Shown: piece after piece, positions 58,201 to 63,121 of the stretch
Numbering within the stretch: position 1 is the first letter of the stretch
Layout of the letters: every line of letters starts with the position of its first letter
Assembly (NCBI RefSeq): GCF_040183065.1
Contig: NC_091126.1
Location: forward strand, 144,176,204 to 144,240,203
Direction of reading: 5' to 3'
DNA length: 64,000 nucleotides
DNA from: Periplaneta americana
Lineage: Eukaryota; Arthropoda; Insecta; Blattodea; Blattidae
The notes under the pieces: model-generated
Seen by the model: only the letters and a program-made list of their open reading frames with translations
Told to the model about the DNA's origin: nothing
Databases searched by the model: none
Position numbers and translations under genes: made by a program

Positions 58201-59502
58201 AAGTCTGCTTCTTAGGGAGCTTTACTTGAAAGCTAGATTTGCAAAATTAGAGTTAAGTTTAAATGAACTCCGTGGGTAAGTTTATGATGGAGCAGGTATA
58301 AGCCACAGTAGCATTTGTAGCATTTTGCTACTCGGCAACCTTACAATGTAAATGTACAAAAATGCGACAACCATGCTGGACTTGAAAAAACTTCCAAAAC
58401 GAAGATGATTATGGAGAAAATGATATGAGAGATATGTAGAATGACTCAAGGAATACGTCTCTGCAATGTTGTACATCAAATTACAAAGAACAAACACTCT
58501 GTATGTAATGTAAGTCAATTTAACCTAATACACCTTAGAAAAGTGTCAAAGTTACTCACTATTTAAACCTCACATCTTCATCTTCTTCTTTTTCTGACTT
58601 TCCAGTTTGGACACTCTTGTCTGTTTCCATTCACTGTTCTAACCATCTTGTTTGTGGTCTTCCCTGATCTCTTTATCCTATTGGTCTGTACGATAGAGCT
58701 GACTTTGATAACGGGAATTCTGGATTCTTTCAACATGTTGTTTCCAATTCTCTCTGTATTCTACTATTTCTGTTACATTTTCAACTTTTAATTTTGCTCT
58801 AATATCTTCATTCCTCTGGTGGTATAATCTTGTAAATCCTAAAATTAATCTCAGAAATTTACTGCATTATATTTACGTAGTTTCTGTTCCGTGTCTTCAT
58901 TTTCTGAATTTGATATATTCCCTAAACAGTTAAATAATGACACTTGCTCTATTATTTCATTATTCACCACAATTTTGATTATTTTTATTTCTTTTCCTTG
59001 AAAGGCCATTGATTTTGTTTTGGGTGTGTTTATTCTCATTCCATAATCTATTGCAATTTCATTCAAGTTTTAATAGATACCTCACTCCTGCTAATCATAA
59101 ATATTTTAAAATCATGTTCCCACACTGTATAATTTGTGATGGTATAAAATGTTTTGAAGTATATTGCTTGGCCTTCATCTTGAAATTTTCTTGGAAACCC
59201 CACTGCATGTAGTGGTATGGCGAAGTTTCCTTCAATTCCTATAATGCTCTGTGAGTGGAGGTAACTAAAAATGGAACCACATTCTAGCACAGAAAGTATA
59301 TGGGAGTGTGCAATGAGAAAACAGAAAGTACAAACTTAAAAATTAAGCATTCCCGTAAAAACCAACCTTCTGATGACGAAGTCGAAGGTGCTGATCCTGC
59401 AGCTGCTTCCTTCCGAAGTCGATTAATTTTGTTCGACATATGGCTGGAATAGACAGACCTGGTTGTACTCCGATTATAGATGGTGGCTTCTTCTTCGATT
59501 GC
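26838..59502 (-). CDS. REXO1: RNA exonuclease 1 homolog, C-terminal part (7 exons)
   Basis: Joining 59502-59367, 51049-50924, 46183-45896, 42303-41997, 36120-35982, 33993-33873 and 26911-26838 gives 396 codons and a TAA stop with no internal stop. Every intron has GT and AG ends and the phases fit at all six junctions. Residues 1-87 match the region before the zinc-binding part of animal REXO1. About 150-215 hold paired cysteines ([21 protein letters not shown]). The DEDDh exonuclease follows: YALDCEM with D244 and E246, LIGHSLESD with D327, and H376 and D381 in [10 protein letters not shown]. The family consists of 3'-5' exoribonucleases; animal REXO1 is also known as Elongin-A binding protein 1. 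The start codon and N-terminal half lie beyond the window. All catalytic residues are present, so the gene looks functional. Other REXO paralogues are less likely because the cysteine-rich region is REXO1-like. Confidence 0.93.
26912..28604. other. Intron sequence, nothing recognised
   Basis: This is part of the last REXO1 intron. The 87-codon frame at 27564-27827 has several cysteines and histidines but matches no family I know. No repeat ends were identified. Confidence 0.5.
28605..29310 (+). pseudogene. mariner-type transposase remnant
   Basis: Pieces in order: [69 protein letters not shown], then [20 protein letters not shown] and [19 protein letters not shown], and [12 protein letters not shown]. 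This is the mariner order: first catalytic D in TGDES, SMEWKH, third D in the HPPYSPDLAPSDY region. A 27-base A run at 28808-28834 sits in the lysine stretch and adds spurious codons. Many stops and frameshifts are present. Confidence 0.85.
28808..28834 (+). repeat. Poly-A run inside the mariner remnant
   Basis: The 27-base A run lies where intact mariners encode PKKAR-type residues. It is probably slippage growth of an original lysine codon run and not a retroposon tail. Confidence 0.8.
29512..30056 (+). pseudogene. LINE 3' end with TAAG tail
   Basis: The copy starts at GGGAAATGCCTGTTATTATT and reads [40 protein letters not shown] and [13 protein letters not shown], then GKRPLGR, before ending AAAAGCCAGTAAGTAAG. 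Frameshifts occur near 29615 and after 29840. The 5' truncation point is near that of the copy at 21040. Confidence 0.87.
30062..30345 (-). pseudogene. Tc-like transposase C-terminal remnant
   Basis: The minus frame reads [20 protein letters not shown] and [20 protein letters not shown], then GRR.TF near the end. These match the third catalytic Asp region ([16 protein letters not shown]) of the transposase at 36776-37841. The Asp is lost here (SPALNP). Confidence 0.8.
30357..30612. mobile_element. Foldback MITE, about 256 bp
   Basis: TCGATGGTGAAGAATGGAAA begins the left end and its complement closes the right end, with similarity over at least 35 bp to CCTATGTCAAA. TA flanks both ends, suggesting a TA-targeting family. 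Confidence 0.75.
31323..31336 (+). repeat. Poly-G run
   Basis: About 14 consecutive G bases in otherwise AT-rich intron. A matching C run is at 36461-36470. Confidence 0.9.
32395..32560 (-). pseudogene. Tc-like transposase C-terminal relic
   Basis: The minus frame reads [20 protein letters not shown] and [20 protein letters not shown] followed by FEQ. The R-W..R...C....GGHFE ending is that of the transposases at 36776 and 10240. Only the last 55 codons or so are readable. Confidence 0.7.
32851..33233. mobile_element. Foldback with Penelope-like end structure
   Basis: Two arms of about 140 bp (32890-33030 and 33088-33230) are inverted around a 55-bp loop. They include GCTATCTCAACTTCGCTGCC and GGCGATCTTACTCGTG. 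GTATTCGTAAA flanks both sides (32840-32850 and 33234-33244). The left side has about 40 extra bases outside the arm. The Penelope-like element at 51815-53647 has the same plan: target duplication, a left arm with extra bases, body, right arm. No reverse transcriptase remains here. Confidence 0.75.
33131..33174 (+). ncRNA. Candidate hammerhead-ribozyme-like motif
   Basis: The order of elements fits a hammerhead: GGCT (helix I), CTGAGGA (core), a spare T, GGTGT-CAAGT-AATACC (helix II and loop), GAAA (core), ACAGCTGT (short helix III), A (cleavage position after UA), AGCC (other strand of helix I). GGCT and AGCC pair exactly. One nucleotide between the first core box and helix II is extra relative to the textbook motif. 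The left arm carries the same layout on the minus strand but with damaged core boxes. Hammerheads are known from Penelope-like elements, which supports the call. Activity is unproven. Confidence 0.5.
33873..33993 (-). CDS. REXO1: REXO1 exon f
   Basis: The 121-nt exon follows TTTTGCAG and ends before GTGAGT. It encodes [20 protein letters not shown] and [32 protein letters not shown] is strongly conserved between motifs II and III in this family. It ends phase 1. Confidence 0.95.
34232..34288. repeat. (CATA)n microsatellite
   Basis: About 14 ACAT/CATA tetramers without interruption. The MYVCMYVC frame on the minus strand is its shadow. Confidence 0.95.
34380..34645. repeat. Dispersed repeat, copy of 8500-8730
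   Basis: Both copies share GACAAAACTAAA, TCATTTATTATCA, GGCTTTCCCAAAACA-type and GACATTACTTACGGTTCAC segments in the same order. A 20-base A run sits at 34576-34595 in this copy only. Neither copy has a clear end, so the parent element is undefined. Confidence 0.75.
34690..35262 (-). pseudogene. hAT transposase C-terminal remnant
   Basis: Reading down the minus strand, frames carry [11 protein letters not shown] near 34890, [17 protein letters not shown], and then [28 protein letters not shown] and [19 protein letters not shown]...LLSD.R is the hAT dimerisation signature. An in-frame TAG follows SMY. The 127-codon open frame at 34879-35262 overlaps the region upstream of this signature, mostly in another frame. 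Confidence 0.78.
35263..35981. other. Intron sequence, nothing recognised
   Basis: This part of the intron between REXO1 exons e and f is AT-rich. The frame at 35307-35498 (plus) matches no family I know. Confidence 0.5.
35982..36120 (-). CDS. REXO1: REXO1 exon e (exonuclease motif II)
   Basis: The 139-nt exon follows TTTATTTCAG and ends before GTAAAT. It encodes [20 protein letters not shown] and [25 protein letters not shown] holds the second catalytic Asp. It ends phase 0. Confidence 0.96.
36121..36606. other. Intron sequence with A-rich and C runs
   Basis: AAAT-type low-complexity repeats fill 36140-36250 and a run of about 10 C bases is at 36461-36470. No coding signal was seen. Confidence 0.6.
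36607..38097 (-). mobile_element. Tc/mariner-like transposon, 1491 bp, long TIRs
   Basis: Inverted ends of about 142 bp (36607-36748 and 37956-38097) begin TACAGGGTGTTT and differ at few positions. TA flanks both sides. The element holds one transposase gene on the minus strand. Small differences between the ends and few disabling changes suggest a relatively recent arrival in REXO1 intron d/e. Confidence 0.92.
36776..37841 (-). pseudogene. Tc-like (IS630 superfamily) transposase, nearly intact
   Basis: ATG at 37841 begins [20 protein letters not shown], a DUF4817-type N-terminus. A helix-turn-helix follows ([20 protein letters not shown]). The DDE core has [21 protein letters not shown] and [16 protein letters not shown], and the end is [13 protein letters not shown] then TAA at 36776. 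Three defects are visible: a one-base frameshift at about 37480 next to a TAG, loss of the first catalytic Asp (FTYE where relatives have FTDE), and a stop just after GHLK. Spacing between second and third Asp is 36 residues. The DNA-binding and core parts are otherwise well kept. Confidence 0.9.
38098..38847. other. Intron sequence with imperfect local duplication
   Basis: AAGATAAATGATAGAAACGT at 38447 has a partner at 38538 (AAGATAAACGATAGAAAAGT), and AAACATGAAT recurs at 38488 and 38792. These look like old local duplications. No coding content was seen. Confidence 0.55.
38848..38973. repeat. Minisatellite, five units of about 22-29 bp
   Basis: Units of the form AATGCTAGGGAGGTGATAAA plus an A-rich spacer are repeated five times with point and length differences. 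Confidence 0.9.
39070..39150 (+). repeat. tRNA-like SINE head
   Basis: ACATAGCTCAGTAGTATAAC resembles an A box and CCAATTCAAACCCAG a B box. The flanking arms do not pair. Probably a SINE relic. Confidence 0.55.
39601..41262 (+). pseudogene. LINE reverse transcriptase, broken
   Basis: Pieces in order: [31 protein letters not shown] (finger region, 39795); [17 protein letters not shown]; a damaged motif A region near 40100-40200; [20 protein letters not shown] (motif B, 40325); [18 protein letters not shown] (motif C, where TDD replaces the usual ADD); [20 protein letters not shown]; then the [13 protein letters not shown] end. At least four frameshifts or stops occur. It covers more of the RT than the other copies and ends AAAGCCGTAAATTATT without a clear TAAG tail. 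Confidence 0.9.
41723..41911. mobile_element. MITE copy B with 3-bp target duplication
   Basis: The ends GGGCCATATTCATAGACATT and (reverse complement of the right end) GGGTGCTATGCATAGACATT match copy A at 11149-11493. CTA flanks both sides (41720-41722 and 41912-41914). Where copy A has about 180 bp of ATATG repeats, this copy has only GATATGATATGA. PIF/Harbinger affinity is likely from the 3-bp target. Confidence 0.85.
41997..42303 (-). CDS. REXO1: REXO1 exon d (exonuclease motif I)
   Basis: The 307-nt exon follows CTGTTTCAG. It encodes [20 protein letters not shown], then GFVRTLPRD, then [20 protein letters not shown] and [16 protein letters not shown] supplies the first Asp and the Glu of the DEDDh site. 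It ends phase 2 before GTAAAT, and the split codon gives Arg with exon e. Confidence 0.96.
42998..43617. mobile_element. Foldback with hammerhead-like arms, inserted in the TIR element
   Basis: Arms of about 125 bp (42998-43125 and 43493-43617) are inverted around a 370-bp middle. The arms carry GAAATGGATTCTGTTACATC and the strings GACTT-GAAAGT-AAGTC. On the minus strand at 43126-43085 the order is TCAC, CTGAAGA, a spare T, a 5-bp stem with loop, AAAA (GAAA in the other arm), AATATT, C, GTGA. TCAC and GTGA pair. This is the same architecture as 33131-33174. Confidence 0.65.
43690..43925 (-). pseudogene. Transposase-like fragment with a [10 protein letters not shown] motif
   Basis: Reading down the minus strand: [20 protein letters not shown] with KKSLNEV, then a frameshift or stop, then [22 protein letters not shown]-x-C-x-GQNKN motif after a [YF]...H...Y.W.E region is found in a family of repetitive invertebrate proteins (DUF7869-like) probably derived from transposons. 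I cannot place it in a superfamily. The frame runs into the foldback at 43617. Confidence 0.6.
44598..45080 (-). repeat. tRNA-derived SINE, third family, with a duplicated part
   Basis: On the minus strand 44760-44690 reads GTGTGGCTTAGTGGATAAAG and GGGTTCGAGTCCCGG, typical A and B boxes. The segment GATGTACCGAAGTACATATG through the AACAGAGAAAAAT end occurs twice (44603 and 44992), 389 bp apart, so the structure is a tandem unit and a bit. I recall this family as common in cockroach sequence. Confidence 0.85.
45180..45340 (+). pseudogene. hAT/ZBED-type C-terminal remnant
   Basis: The frame reads [20 protein letters not shown] then [15 protein letters not shown]. The FG.TY.CE..F..MK and LK..LR pattern is the end of the hAT group that includes ZBED and GTF2IRD2-type proteins. 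A stop follows. Upstream regions are not legible. Confidence 0.65.
45600..45735 (-). repeat. tRNA-like SINE head
   Basis: The minus strand has GGCCTAGTGGTTTAGGTAGG (A-box-like) and GGGTTCAAATCCTGG (B box). A long variable arm lies between. The acceptor stem does not close, so a functional tRNA is unlikely. Confidence 0.6.
45896..46183 (-). CDS. REXO1: REXO1 exon c
   Basis: The 288-nt exon follows a polypyrimidine tract and TTTTCAG. It encodes [20 protein letters not shown] and, after a proline- and serine-rich linker, [12 protein letters not shown] with [13 protein letters not shown]. The Y.L....L..NG.P..HP and C-C-R-C plus HWGR motifs are hallmarks of REXO1 and probably bind zinc. It ends phase 1 before GTAAAG. 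Confidence 0.93.
46347..46379. repeat. GCAC/ACAC microsatellite
   Basis: Alternating GCAC then AC units, about 33 bp, in the intron upstream of exon c. Confidence 0.9.
46560..47691 (+). pseudogene. LINE reverse transcriptase, 3' half, interrupted by a hAT MITE
   Basis: The frame has [12 protein letters not shown] (RT motif C) up to 46740, is cut by a 195-bp insert, and resumes [20 protein letters not shown]. It then has [20 protein letters not shown], a frameshift at about 47283, [44 protein letters not shown] and GKRRRGRSR before a stop at 47691. A GAAGAAGAAGAA tail follows directly. It is the same family as 2855-3358. Its 3' end abuts the ORF1 remnant of another LINE, which it appears to have entered. 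Confidence 0.9.
46741..46935. mobile_element. Non-autonomous hAT, 195 bp, with perfect 8-bp target duplication
   Basis: The ends CAGGGGCGTAT and (reverse complement) CAGAGGCGTAT are inverted, and ATGTTGAA flanks both (46733-46740 and 46936-46943). It splits a LINE RT frame, which reads through if one target copy and the insert are removed. A further inner repeat is GGTAGCCCAA at 46769 and 46894. Confidence 0.92.
48007..49329 (+). mobile_element. PIF/Harbinger transposon, 1323 bp, TTA target duplication
   Basis: The ends GGCCCGGTTGCAAAACACCG and (reverse complement of the right) GGCCCGGTTGCAGAACCGCA are inverted and flanked by TTA (48004-48006 and 49330-49332), the expected 3-bp target. Sub-terminal TGATCAA-type repeats are dense (48030-48180). 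It interrupts the ORF1 of the LINE at 47695. Confidence 0.92.
48325..48950 (+). pseudogene. HARBI1-like Harbinger transposase, broken
   Basis: [59 protein letters not shown] and [16 protein letters not shown] (first catalytic Asp, 48680) occupy one 122-codon frame. It ends in TGA where families continue DCTH. Later frames hold [20 protein letters not shown] and [10 protein letters not shown] (second Asp), then [12 protein letters not shown], in which the usual LLGDSGYP has lost its Asp to Tyr. The partner Myb-like ORF of Harbinger elements is not visible. Confidence 0.88.
50136..50395 (+). repeat. tRNA-derived SINE with 8-bp target duplication
   Basis: The head GCATAGCTCGGTCAGTTAAG and B box GTGGGTTCGATTCCCGC are nearly consensus for the family of 8199-8462. 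TCTAACCA flanks both sides (50128-50135 and 50396-50403). It sits inside the LINE endonuclease frame. Confidence 0.92.
50924..51049 (-). CDS. REXO1: REXO1 exon b
   Basis: The 126-nt exon follows acceptor GATAG and ends before donor GTGAGT. It encodes [20 protein letters not shown] and [20 protein letters not shown]. The VSH...L.G..A.K pattern is shared with the same part of animal REXO1. The donor splits a Gly codon that is completed by exon c. Confidence 0.88.
51050..51801. other. Intron sequence, nothing recognised
   Basis: Upstream side of REXO1 exon b. T-rich stretches at 51580-51720 but no coding signal or repeat end. Confidence 0.5.
51815..53647 (+). mobile_element. Penelope-like retroelement, 13-bp target duplication, inverted terminal copy
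   Basis: TAGTTTTCTTTTA flanks both sides (51802-51814 and 53648-53660). The 162-bp segments at 51843-52004 and 53488-53649 are inverted copies, sharing GAACCCGAGAAGAGTT, CCAGGTGAGTTGGAGATTAG and GCATATATAC-type blocks. The left copy has about 28 extra outer bases. A 5'-truncated RT/endonuclease frame lies between. Penelope elements often carry a partial terminal copy that may be inverted, which this matches. Each terminal copy holds CTGAAGA, a GATGGC/GCCATC stem and GAAA, a hammerhead-like core, but helix I is not obvious. Confidence 0.92.
52010..53433 (+). pseudogene. Penelope-type RT with GIY-YIG endonuclease, one in-frame stop
   Basis: The frame opens in the fingers region ([20 protein letters not shown]) with no start codon because the 5' part is missing. 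Motif A is [11 protein letters not shown], motif [21 protein letters not shown], and motif [13 protein letters not shown] at about 52485. The GIY-YIG domain starts [18 protein letters not shown] at 53070. A TGA at 53128-53130 stands where an Arg is usual (CGA to TGA), and the same frame continues ERCKEH to 53433. With a single stop and about 470 readable codons, it is the best kept retroelement frame in the window. Confidence 0.92.
53661..54272. other. Intron sequence, nothing recognised
   Basis: AT-rich, with an A run at 54039-54053. No coding or repeat signature was seen. Confidence 0.5.
54273..54412. repeat. Conserved 45-bp motif with adjoining AATG/AAAT array
   Basis: CCTGGCAGAGTGTAAGAGAA and GGCCTTAACTCTGCTAG (54273-54317) form the inverse of the motif at 14784-14828. 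AATG then AAAT units follow to 54412. In both places the array lies on the same side of the motif, so the pair is a unit, probably the end of a mobile element with a tetranucleotide tail. Confidence 0.8.
54507..55597 (+). mobile_element. pogo-like DNA element, 1091 bp, TA-flanked
   Basis: The ends CAGTGGAACTCCACAAATAG and (reverse complement) CAGTGGAATTCCACAAATAG are inverted over 26 bp or so, with TA at both flanks (54505-54506 and 55598-55599). The only protein trace is an N-terminal helix-turn-helix. It is a deletion derivative. Confidence 0.88.
54640..54790 (+). pseudogene. CENP-B/pogo-type helix-turn-helix remnant
   Basis: [17 protein letters not shown] in one frame and [20 protein letters not shown] with RIKQN in the next form the usual K.KLE.L.R...GES...LA.EF.I...TV..IK pattern. 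One frameshift separates them. The DDE domain is missing. Confidence 0.75.
55598..56328. other. Intron sequence with one unidentified frame
   Basis: The 82-codon frame at 55689-55937 (plus) contains [20 protein letters not shown] and a C-x2-C...C...H-x4-H-like end (NRHLDIIHT). The first part loosely resembles MULE-type transposase N-terminal regions and the end a zinc finger. I cannot name it. No element ends were found. Confidence 0.35.
56329..56378 (-). repeat. SINE tail fragment (family of 24879-25173)
   Basis: GGTAAAGGTATCCCCGTAAC and ATGCCATGAAGGCA match the tail side of the 24.9 kb SINE. The tRNA-like head is missing, and the LINE copy begins shortly after. Confidence 0.85.
56435..57432 (+). 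pseudogene. LINE 3' half, best preserved copy of the TAAG-tail family
   Basis: An open frame of 220 codons at 56576-57238 has [20 protein letters not shown] (RT motif C), [99 protein letters not shown] and [13 protein letters not shown]. Just upstream lies [24 protein letters not shown] motif B in another frame. A frameshift at about 57230 leads to [20 protein letters not shown]. The end is AAAAGCCATTTGCAAGTAAG, the family tail. Confidence 0.92.
57669..57882. mobile_element. Foldback MITE, 214 bp, TA target
   Basis: GGGGAGAGTCGGGTAGTATC opens the left end and its complement closes the right. Arms of about 65 bp, continuing through a TTTCTTTCATCTACCA block, are nearly perfect and contain two GTCCGATA-type subrepeats. 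TA flanks both ends. High arm identity suggests a recent copy. Confidence 0.92.
58136..58200. repeat. Hairpin made from SINE tail sequence
   Basis: AAGGGAAAAATTGTTCC is followed 24 bases later by its complement GGAACAATTTTTCCCTTG. The strings match the tail of the 2.2 kb SINE family, so two tails appear joined in inverted order without a head. Compare the inverted pair at 18868-19235. Confidence 0.75.
58570..59066 (-). pseudogene. LINE 3' end, different family
   Basis: The minus frame starts [20 protein letters not shown] and goes on with [20 protein letters not shown]. Later frames carry [25 protein letters not shown] and [10 protein letters not shown], then SEKEEDEDV. This is the RT-to-end region of a LINE in which .YLG and GRP..RW motifs are conserved. 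Stops and frameshifts follow codon 71. Confidence 0.75.
59367..59502 (-). CDS. REXO1: REXO1 exon a (first in window)
   Basis: Acceptor TTTCAG lies just above 59502; the exon begins with codon GCA and ends phase 1 before donor GTTGGT. It encodes [20 protein letters not shown] and a K/R-rich stretch ending in SAPSTSSSE. The pattern E.A.YNRS matches the conserved EK.AYDRS segment before the exonuclease region of animal REXO1. At least one further upstream coding exon is required and is not in the window. Confidence 0.85.
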
Positions 59503-59533
59503 CTGAAATGCACCGAGAATGCATACTCATTAC

Positions 59534-60765
59534 TAGAGCCCGGATGTTTGCCAAAATGCCTTTTCTACTAGGTAGAAGTAAATAATTATTTTCACAGATA
59601 TAAATGTGATTTGGGGTAAATCAAAGTGATAGGGCCAATTTTTATTTTGCCTATTTTGCTTTTTTAAGGTGTTTCTTGCTAATTCAATAATAAATGAAGA
59701 GTTCGTGGGAAAAACGATGAATGTCACAGTTTTCTTAAGGTTGATATCATTATCTAATTTATGGATCACTACGAAATTTAATGTTGTTCTTATGAAAAAT
59801 GGTAAAAAGGAGAATTATCACCACGAATACAGTAATCCTTGCCTTTATTTTCTATAGAAACAGCACTACATCTTGCAGTTATAGACTCAATTAGATCATT
59901 ATCTAATCCTTAACAGAAATGTGACATTCATCGTTTTTCCCGCGAACTCTTCAAATGCCTTTATTGTCATTTTAAAGCAATATTTCTTGTTTATTTGCAA
60001 TTTTCTAATTAATTGTAATGGAATGTGTATGAAATTTAAATATATGAAACAATGACTCACTTTACTAACAATAATAAATTAAAGTAATTTATTTCGGTGC
60101 TTAATATGCTAATAATCGTGCTTTAATACTATTGGTGTAATATGAGTAATGATCGACAATCCACAGTCACAAATATAATACTGTCATGTCTTCACGATAC
60201 CAACAATCAGCTTTATAATTTTAAATATTAAGCTCATTCTCATAGAAGTTGTCACGTAGCATTTTCAATTGTTTGCTTTTCATATTATTTTAAAATCTTA
60301 CTGTTACAATTTTTTTGCTGCACATGTTTATTATTCCAGGAAAAAGAAATTTGAGTGAGTAACAGTCAGTTATTGTTGGGTGACAGGAGGTATAAGATTG
60401 CTTAGCTAGAATTCCTAAATTCAGTAAACCATTGAAAAGTAAACTTCATGCTTACTTACATTGGTGAATTTAGTGCCCATATGTTTTCAACCGATGAAAC
60501 AGTTTTGTTATGTAAGGTTTGTGAAAAGACAGTGAATCACGAAAAAAAAAAAAAAGAAACTCTTTTATAAGTCAACATGTGTCAGCTACGGAGTAAAAAT
60601 GTGAGTTGTATGGATATCATTTAAATTTATTGCTAAAATAGATTATGTCTTTTTAAAATTTGTAATGCCTTTTTCAAAATTTATTATGCCTTTTCTATAC
60701 GTTTTTATTGCCTTTTTTTGCCTGCCTATTTTAACTGTTATAAATGCCTAAACATCCGGGCTCTA
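59534..60765 (+). mobile_element. hAT deletion derivative, 1232 bp, with near-perfect target duplication
   Basis: The ends TAGAGCCCGGATGTTTGCC and (reverse complement) TAGAGCCCGGATGTTTAGGC are inverted. CTCATTAC and ATCATTAC flank the two sides (7 of 8 match). On the plus strand at 60450-60570 one frame reads MLTYIGEFSAHMFSTDETVL followed by LCKVCEKTVNHEKKK, a BED-like finger that is cut by a frameshift in an A run. An inner 45-bp inverted repeat (59694-59740 and 59913-59960) marks a second foldback inside. No catalytic domain is visible. Confidence 0.85.
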
Positions 60766-60780
60766 ATCATTACTTATAAT

Positions 60781-61399
60781 TACAGACGAGAATTCCATGC
60801 AAATGCATGTCTTTATAGGAACATAGAACATAGCTCAAACTTAGTACTTATCCATTTCATTACTTTCGGGTTCCAAATATGTGTTCTTTTTCCGTGCATA
60901 TGTGCATGTTTTGGTCTTTTTGGGGATAAAACCATGCATAATGGATTTTTAACCAATTTTCAGCTTAATCATGCATGTAATATATATTATATTCGGTTTA
61001 AATGCATATTTTAATGGTTTTGAGTAGACATCTCAGTTTCTCGATTTTTATGTCCCTTACTTTAGCTTAAGGAATCAGGATTGAGGAAGGAAAAAAAAAA
61101 CTAAATAACAGAAAAAGGTTCATTCAAGTTTGCACCTATAACTTCTTGTGATGTAAAGAGGTCGTTCTCTGCCTACAAAAACATACTGACTGACAAAATC
61201 AGGAACCTCACAGAAACCAATTTAGAAATGTTGTTAGTTGTGAACTGTGCAAAAAAAAAAAAATTACGTGACGTGAAGTGTAATAAGAAATTTGGAACAA
61301 AAATGAAAGTGCATATTTTAATGTATTTTTCGCTTGATCATGCAAATTTCATAGTGCATGGGATTTGGGATTTTATAGTGCATGAAATTCTCGTCTCTA
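60781..61399 (+). mobile_element. hAT deletion derivative with dimerisation-domain remnant
   Basis: The left end TACAGACGAGAATTCCATGC and the right end (reverse complement TAGAGACGAGAATTTCATGC) are inverted. Flanks CTTATAAT and CTTTAATA are similar but imperfect; the right flank runs into an AAT microsatellite. At 61141-61260 one frame reads TSCDVKRSFSAYKNILTDKI and LTETNLEMLLVVNCAKKKK, the hAT dimerisation domain. Confidence 0.75.
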
Positions 61400-61401
61400 C
61401 T

Positions 61402-61690
61402 TTAATAATAATAATAATAATAATAATAATACGTGGTGCTACAGCCCGTGAAGGGCCCAGACCGACCAGCCGGCTGCTGGCCTCATGCCCACATGCCGAA
61501 GCAGAGGTGGACGATCATCCAACCAGAATGGAGGTATTGTGTGGTTAGCACGATGATCCCCCCAGCCGTTAGAGCTGACTTTTGCAACCAGATTTCACTA
61601 CCTATCGTAGCTCCCAAAGTGCATCACGATGCTAGGTGGGCACCGGTCCTATACATTAGCCGAAAGTTCATGAGAATGTCTCTACTTATA
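61402..61690 (-). repeat. SINE, fourth family, with (AAT)n tail
   Basis: An AAT run at 61404-61432 is followed by GTGGTGCTACAGCCCGTGAA and a body shared with 62243-62540. On the minus strand the AAT run is the 3' tail. The tRNA-like head is missing or decayed in this copy. Confidence 0.8.
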
Positions 61691-62242
61691 ATATAATAGA
61701 ATAATCAAATGAAGTCTGTTGACAAAGTAACAGAAGAAATGCCTTCATTTCTCATGTAAACAAGTTCAACTGTGTGAAATGTAAGAACGTATATTTGTAT
61801 GTGTATTCGTATTTAATGTCAATAACCACAATACAAATTATGGGATGCTTTCACATTTCTGCATTTAGGTCACACCATACTATCTATTTGCATTTTTCTC
61901 TAATTATATTTTTGTCCTGAAGGTAAGTACAGTTCTTATTCCCCAATAACCATAAACTTATATTGATACTGATATTACTATTAAAATTAACTCAACCTGA
62001 TATCATTTTCCATAGTAAAATCATTCCCCTTAATGTCTATCTCTCCCACTAACTTCAGCTCAATATCTCTCTTATATCACTTCTTCTCACAGTTTAACTA
62101 TGCAAATGTTCACTTTTGTATTGTGTTCACTCCAAAATAATTATAACCACATTCACAATCCTTCATCTCTCTCTTTGCAAAATACCATGTTCACTCTTTT
62201 TATTTTTAAACTTCACAATCTTTAAGAATTTATTTCCTCTAA
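61691..62242. other. Spacer, nothing recognised
   Basis: AT-rich sequence between two SINE copies, with no legible motif. Confidence 0.5.
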
Positions 62243-62540
62243 TAATAAAAATAATCCATGGTGCCACAGCCCTTGAAGGGCCCAAACCAACCACCCGGCT
62301 ATTGGCCTCACGTTTACATGCCGAAGCAGAGGTGGACGATCATCCAACCAGAATGCAGATATTGTGTGGATAGCACGATGATCCCCCCAGCCATTATAGC
62401 TGGTTTTCACAACCGGTTCTCGCTACCTATTGTAGCTCCCCAAGTGCATCACGATAGGTGGGAACCGGTCCCATACACTGGCCAAAATTTCATGAGAAAA
62501 TTTCTCCCCCGATGAGTACTCGAACCAGCACGCATTTCTC
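62243..62540 (-). repeat. SINE, fourth family, with tRNA-like B box
   Basis: The copy matches 61402-61690 over GGTGCCACAGCCCTTGAAGG, the GCCGAAGCAGAGGTGGACGA block and beyond. On the minus strand, GGTTCGAGTACTC near 62525-62513 looks like a B box, placing the head to the right. The two copies are in the same orientation. Confidence 0.82.
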
Positions 62541-63121
62541 TACCTAATTATATTTTCCACTTCACTAATTCAACACCCCTTCATAATAAACTTGAACAAC
62601 CTTTACTTCATTGAAACACTACCCGTACTAAAATAAAATAAAAACTCCCTATAATATGCCAAATACTCCCATATTATACGTTATGTCAAACCTTACATAT
62701 GCTAGACACTTTCTCTGTTCATTCTTCCATATCGATTTAACACATCCCCCGCAGAGAAGAGATTTGACGTCTGGATTCCCCCTCGTTTCAGCCCATCAGT
62801 GACCTGATGACACTATTTAAAATCGGTTCGGGTCACCGGTGTACTATATGTCCGGAGTGTAATCAAGCAGCCCTATAGCCTCAATGCAATACACAACTGT
62901 TTGCTGGGTTGCTTACTGAAAAGGGGACGTTCTCTTACAACTAGTGTTGCAGCAGTGATTCAATGTGTTCTGATATGACCCTGAAAACAAATGTCGGTTT
63001 ATCGGATATTTTAGGGTCATGGATTTTTTAATCCCACCATAATTAACTAGTTAGTAAAAATAAACTAATTTTAAAAGTGTATTTACCTTATTGAAACACA
63101 GAACTTTACACATTTGCACAG
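62541..63121. other. Spacer, nothing recognised
   Basis: No coding motif or repeat ends were identified. Short direct repeats are present only at chance level. Confidence 0.5.
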
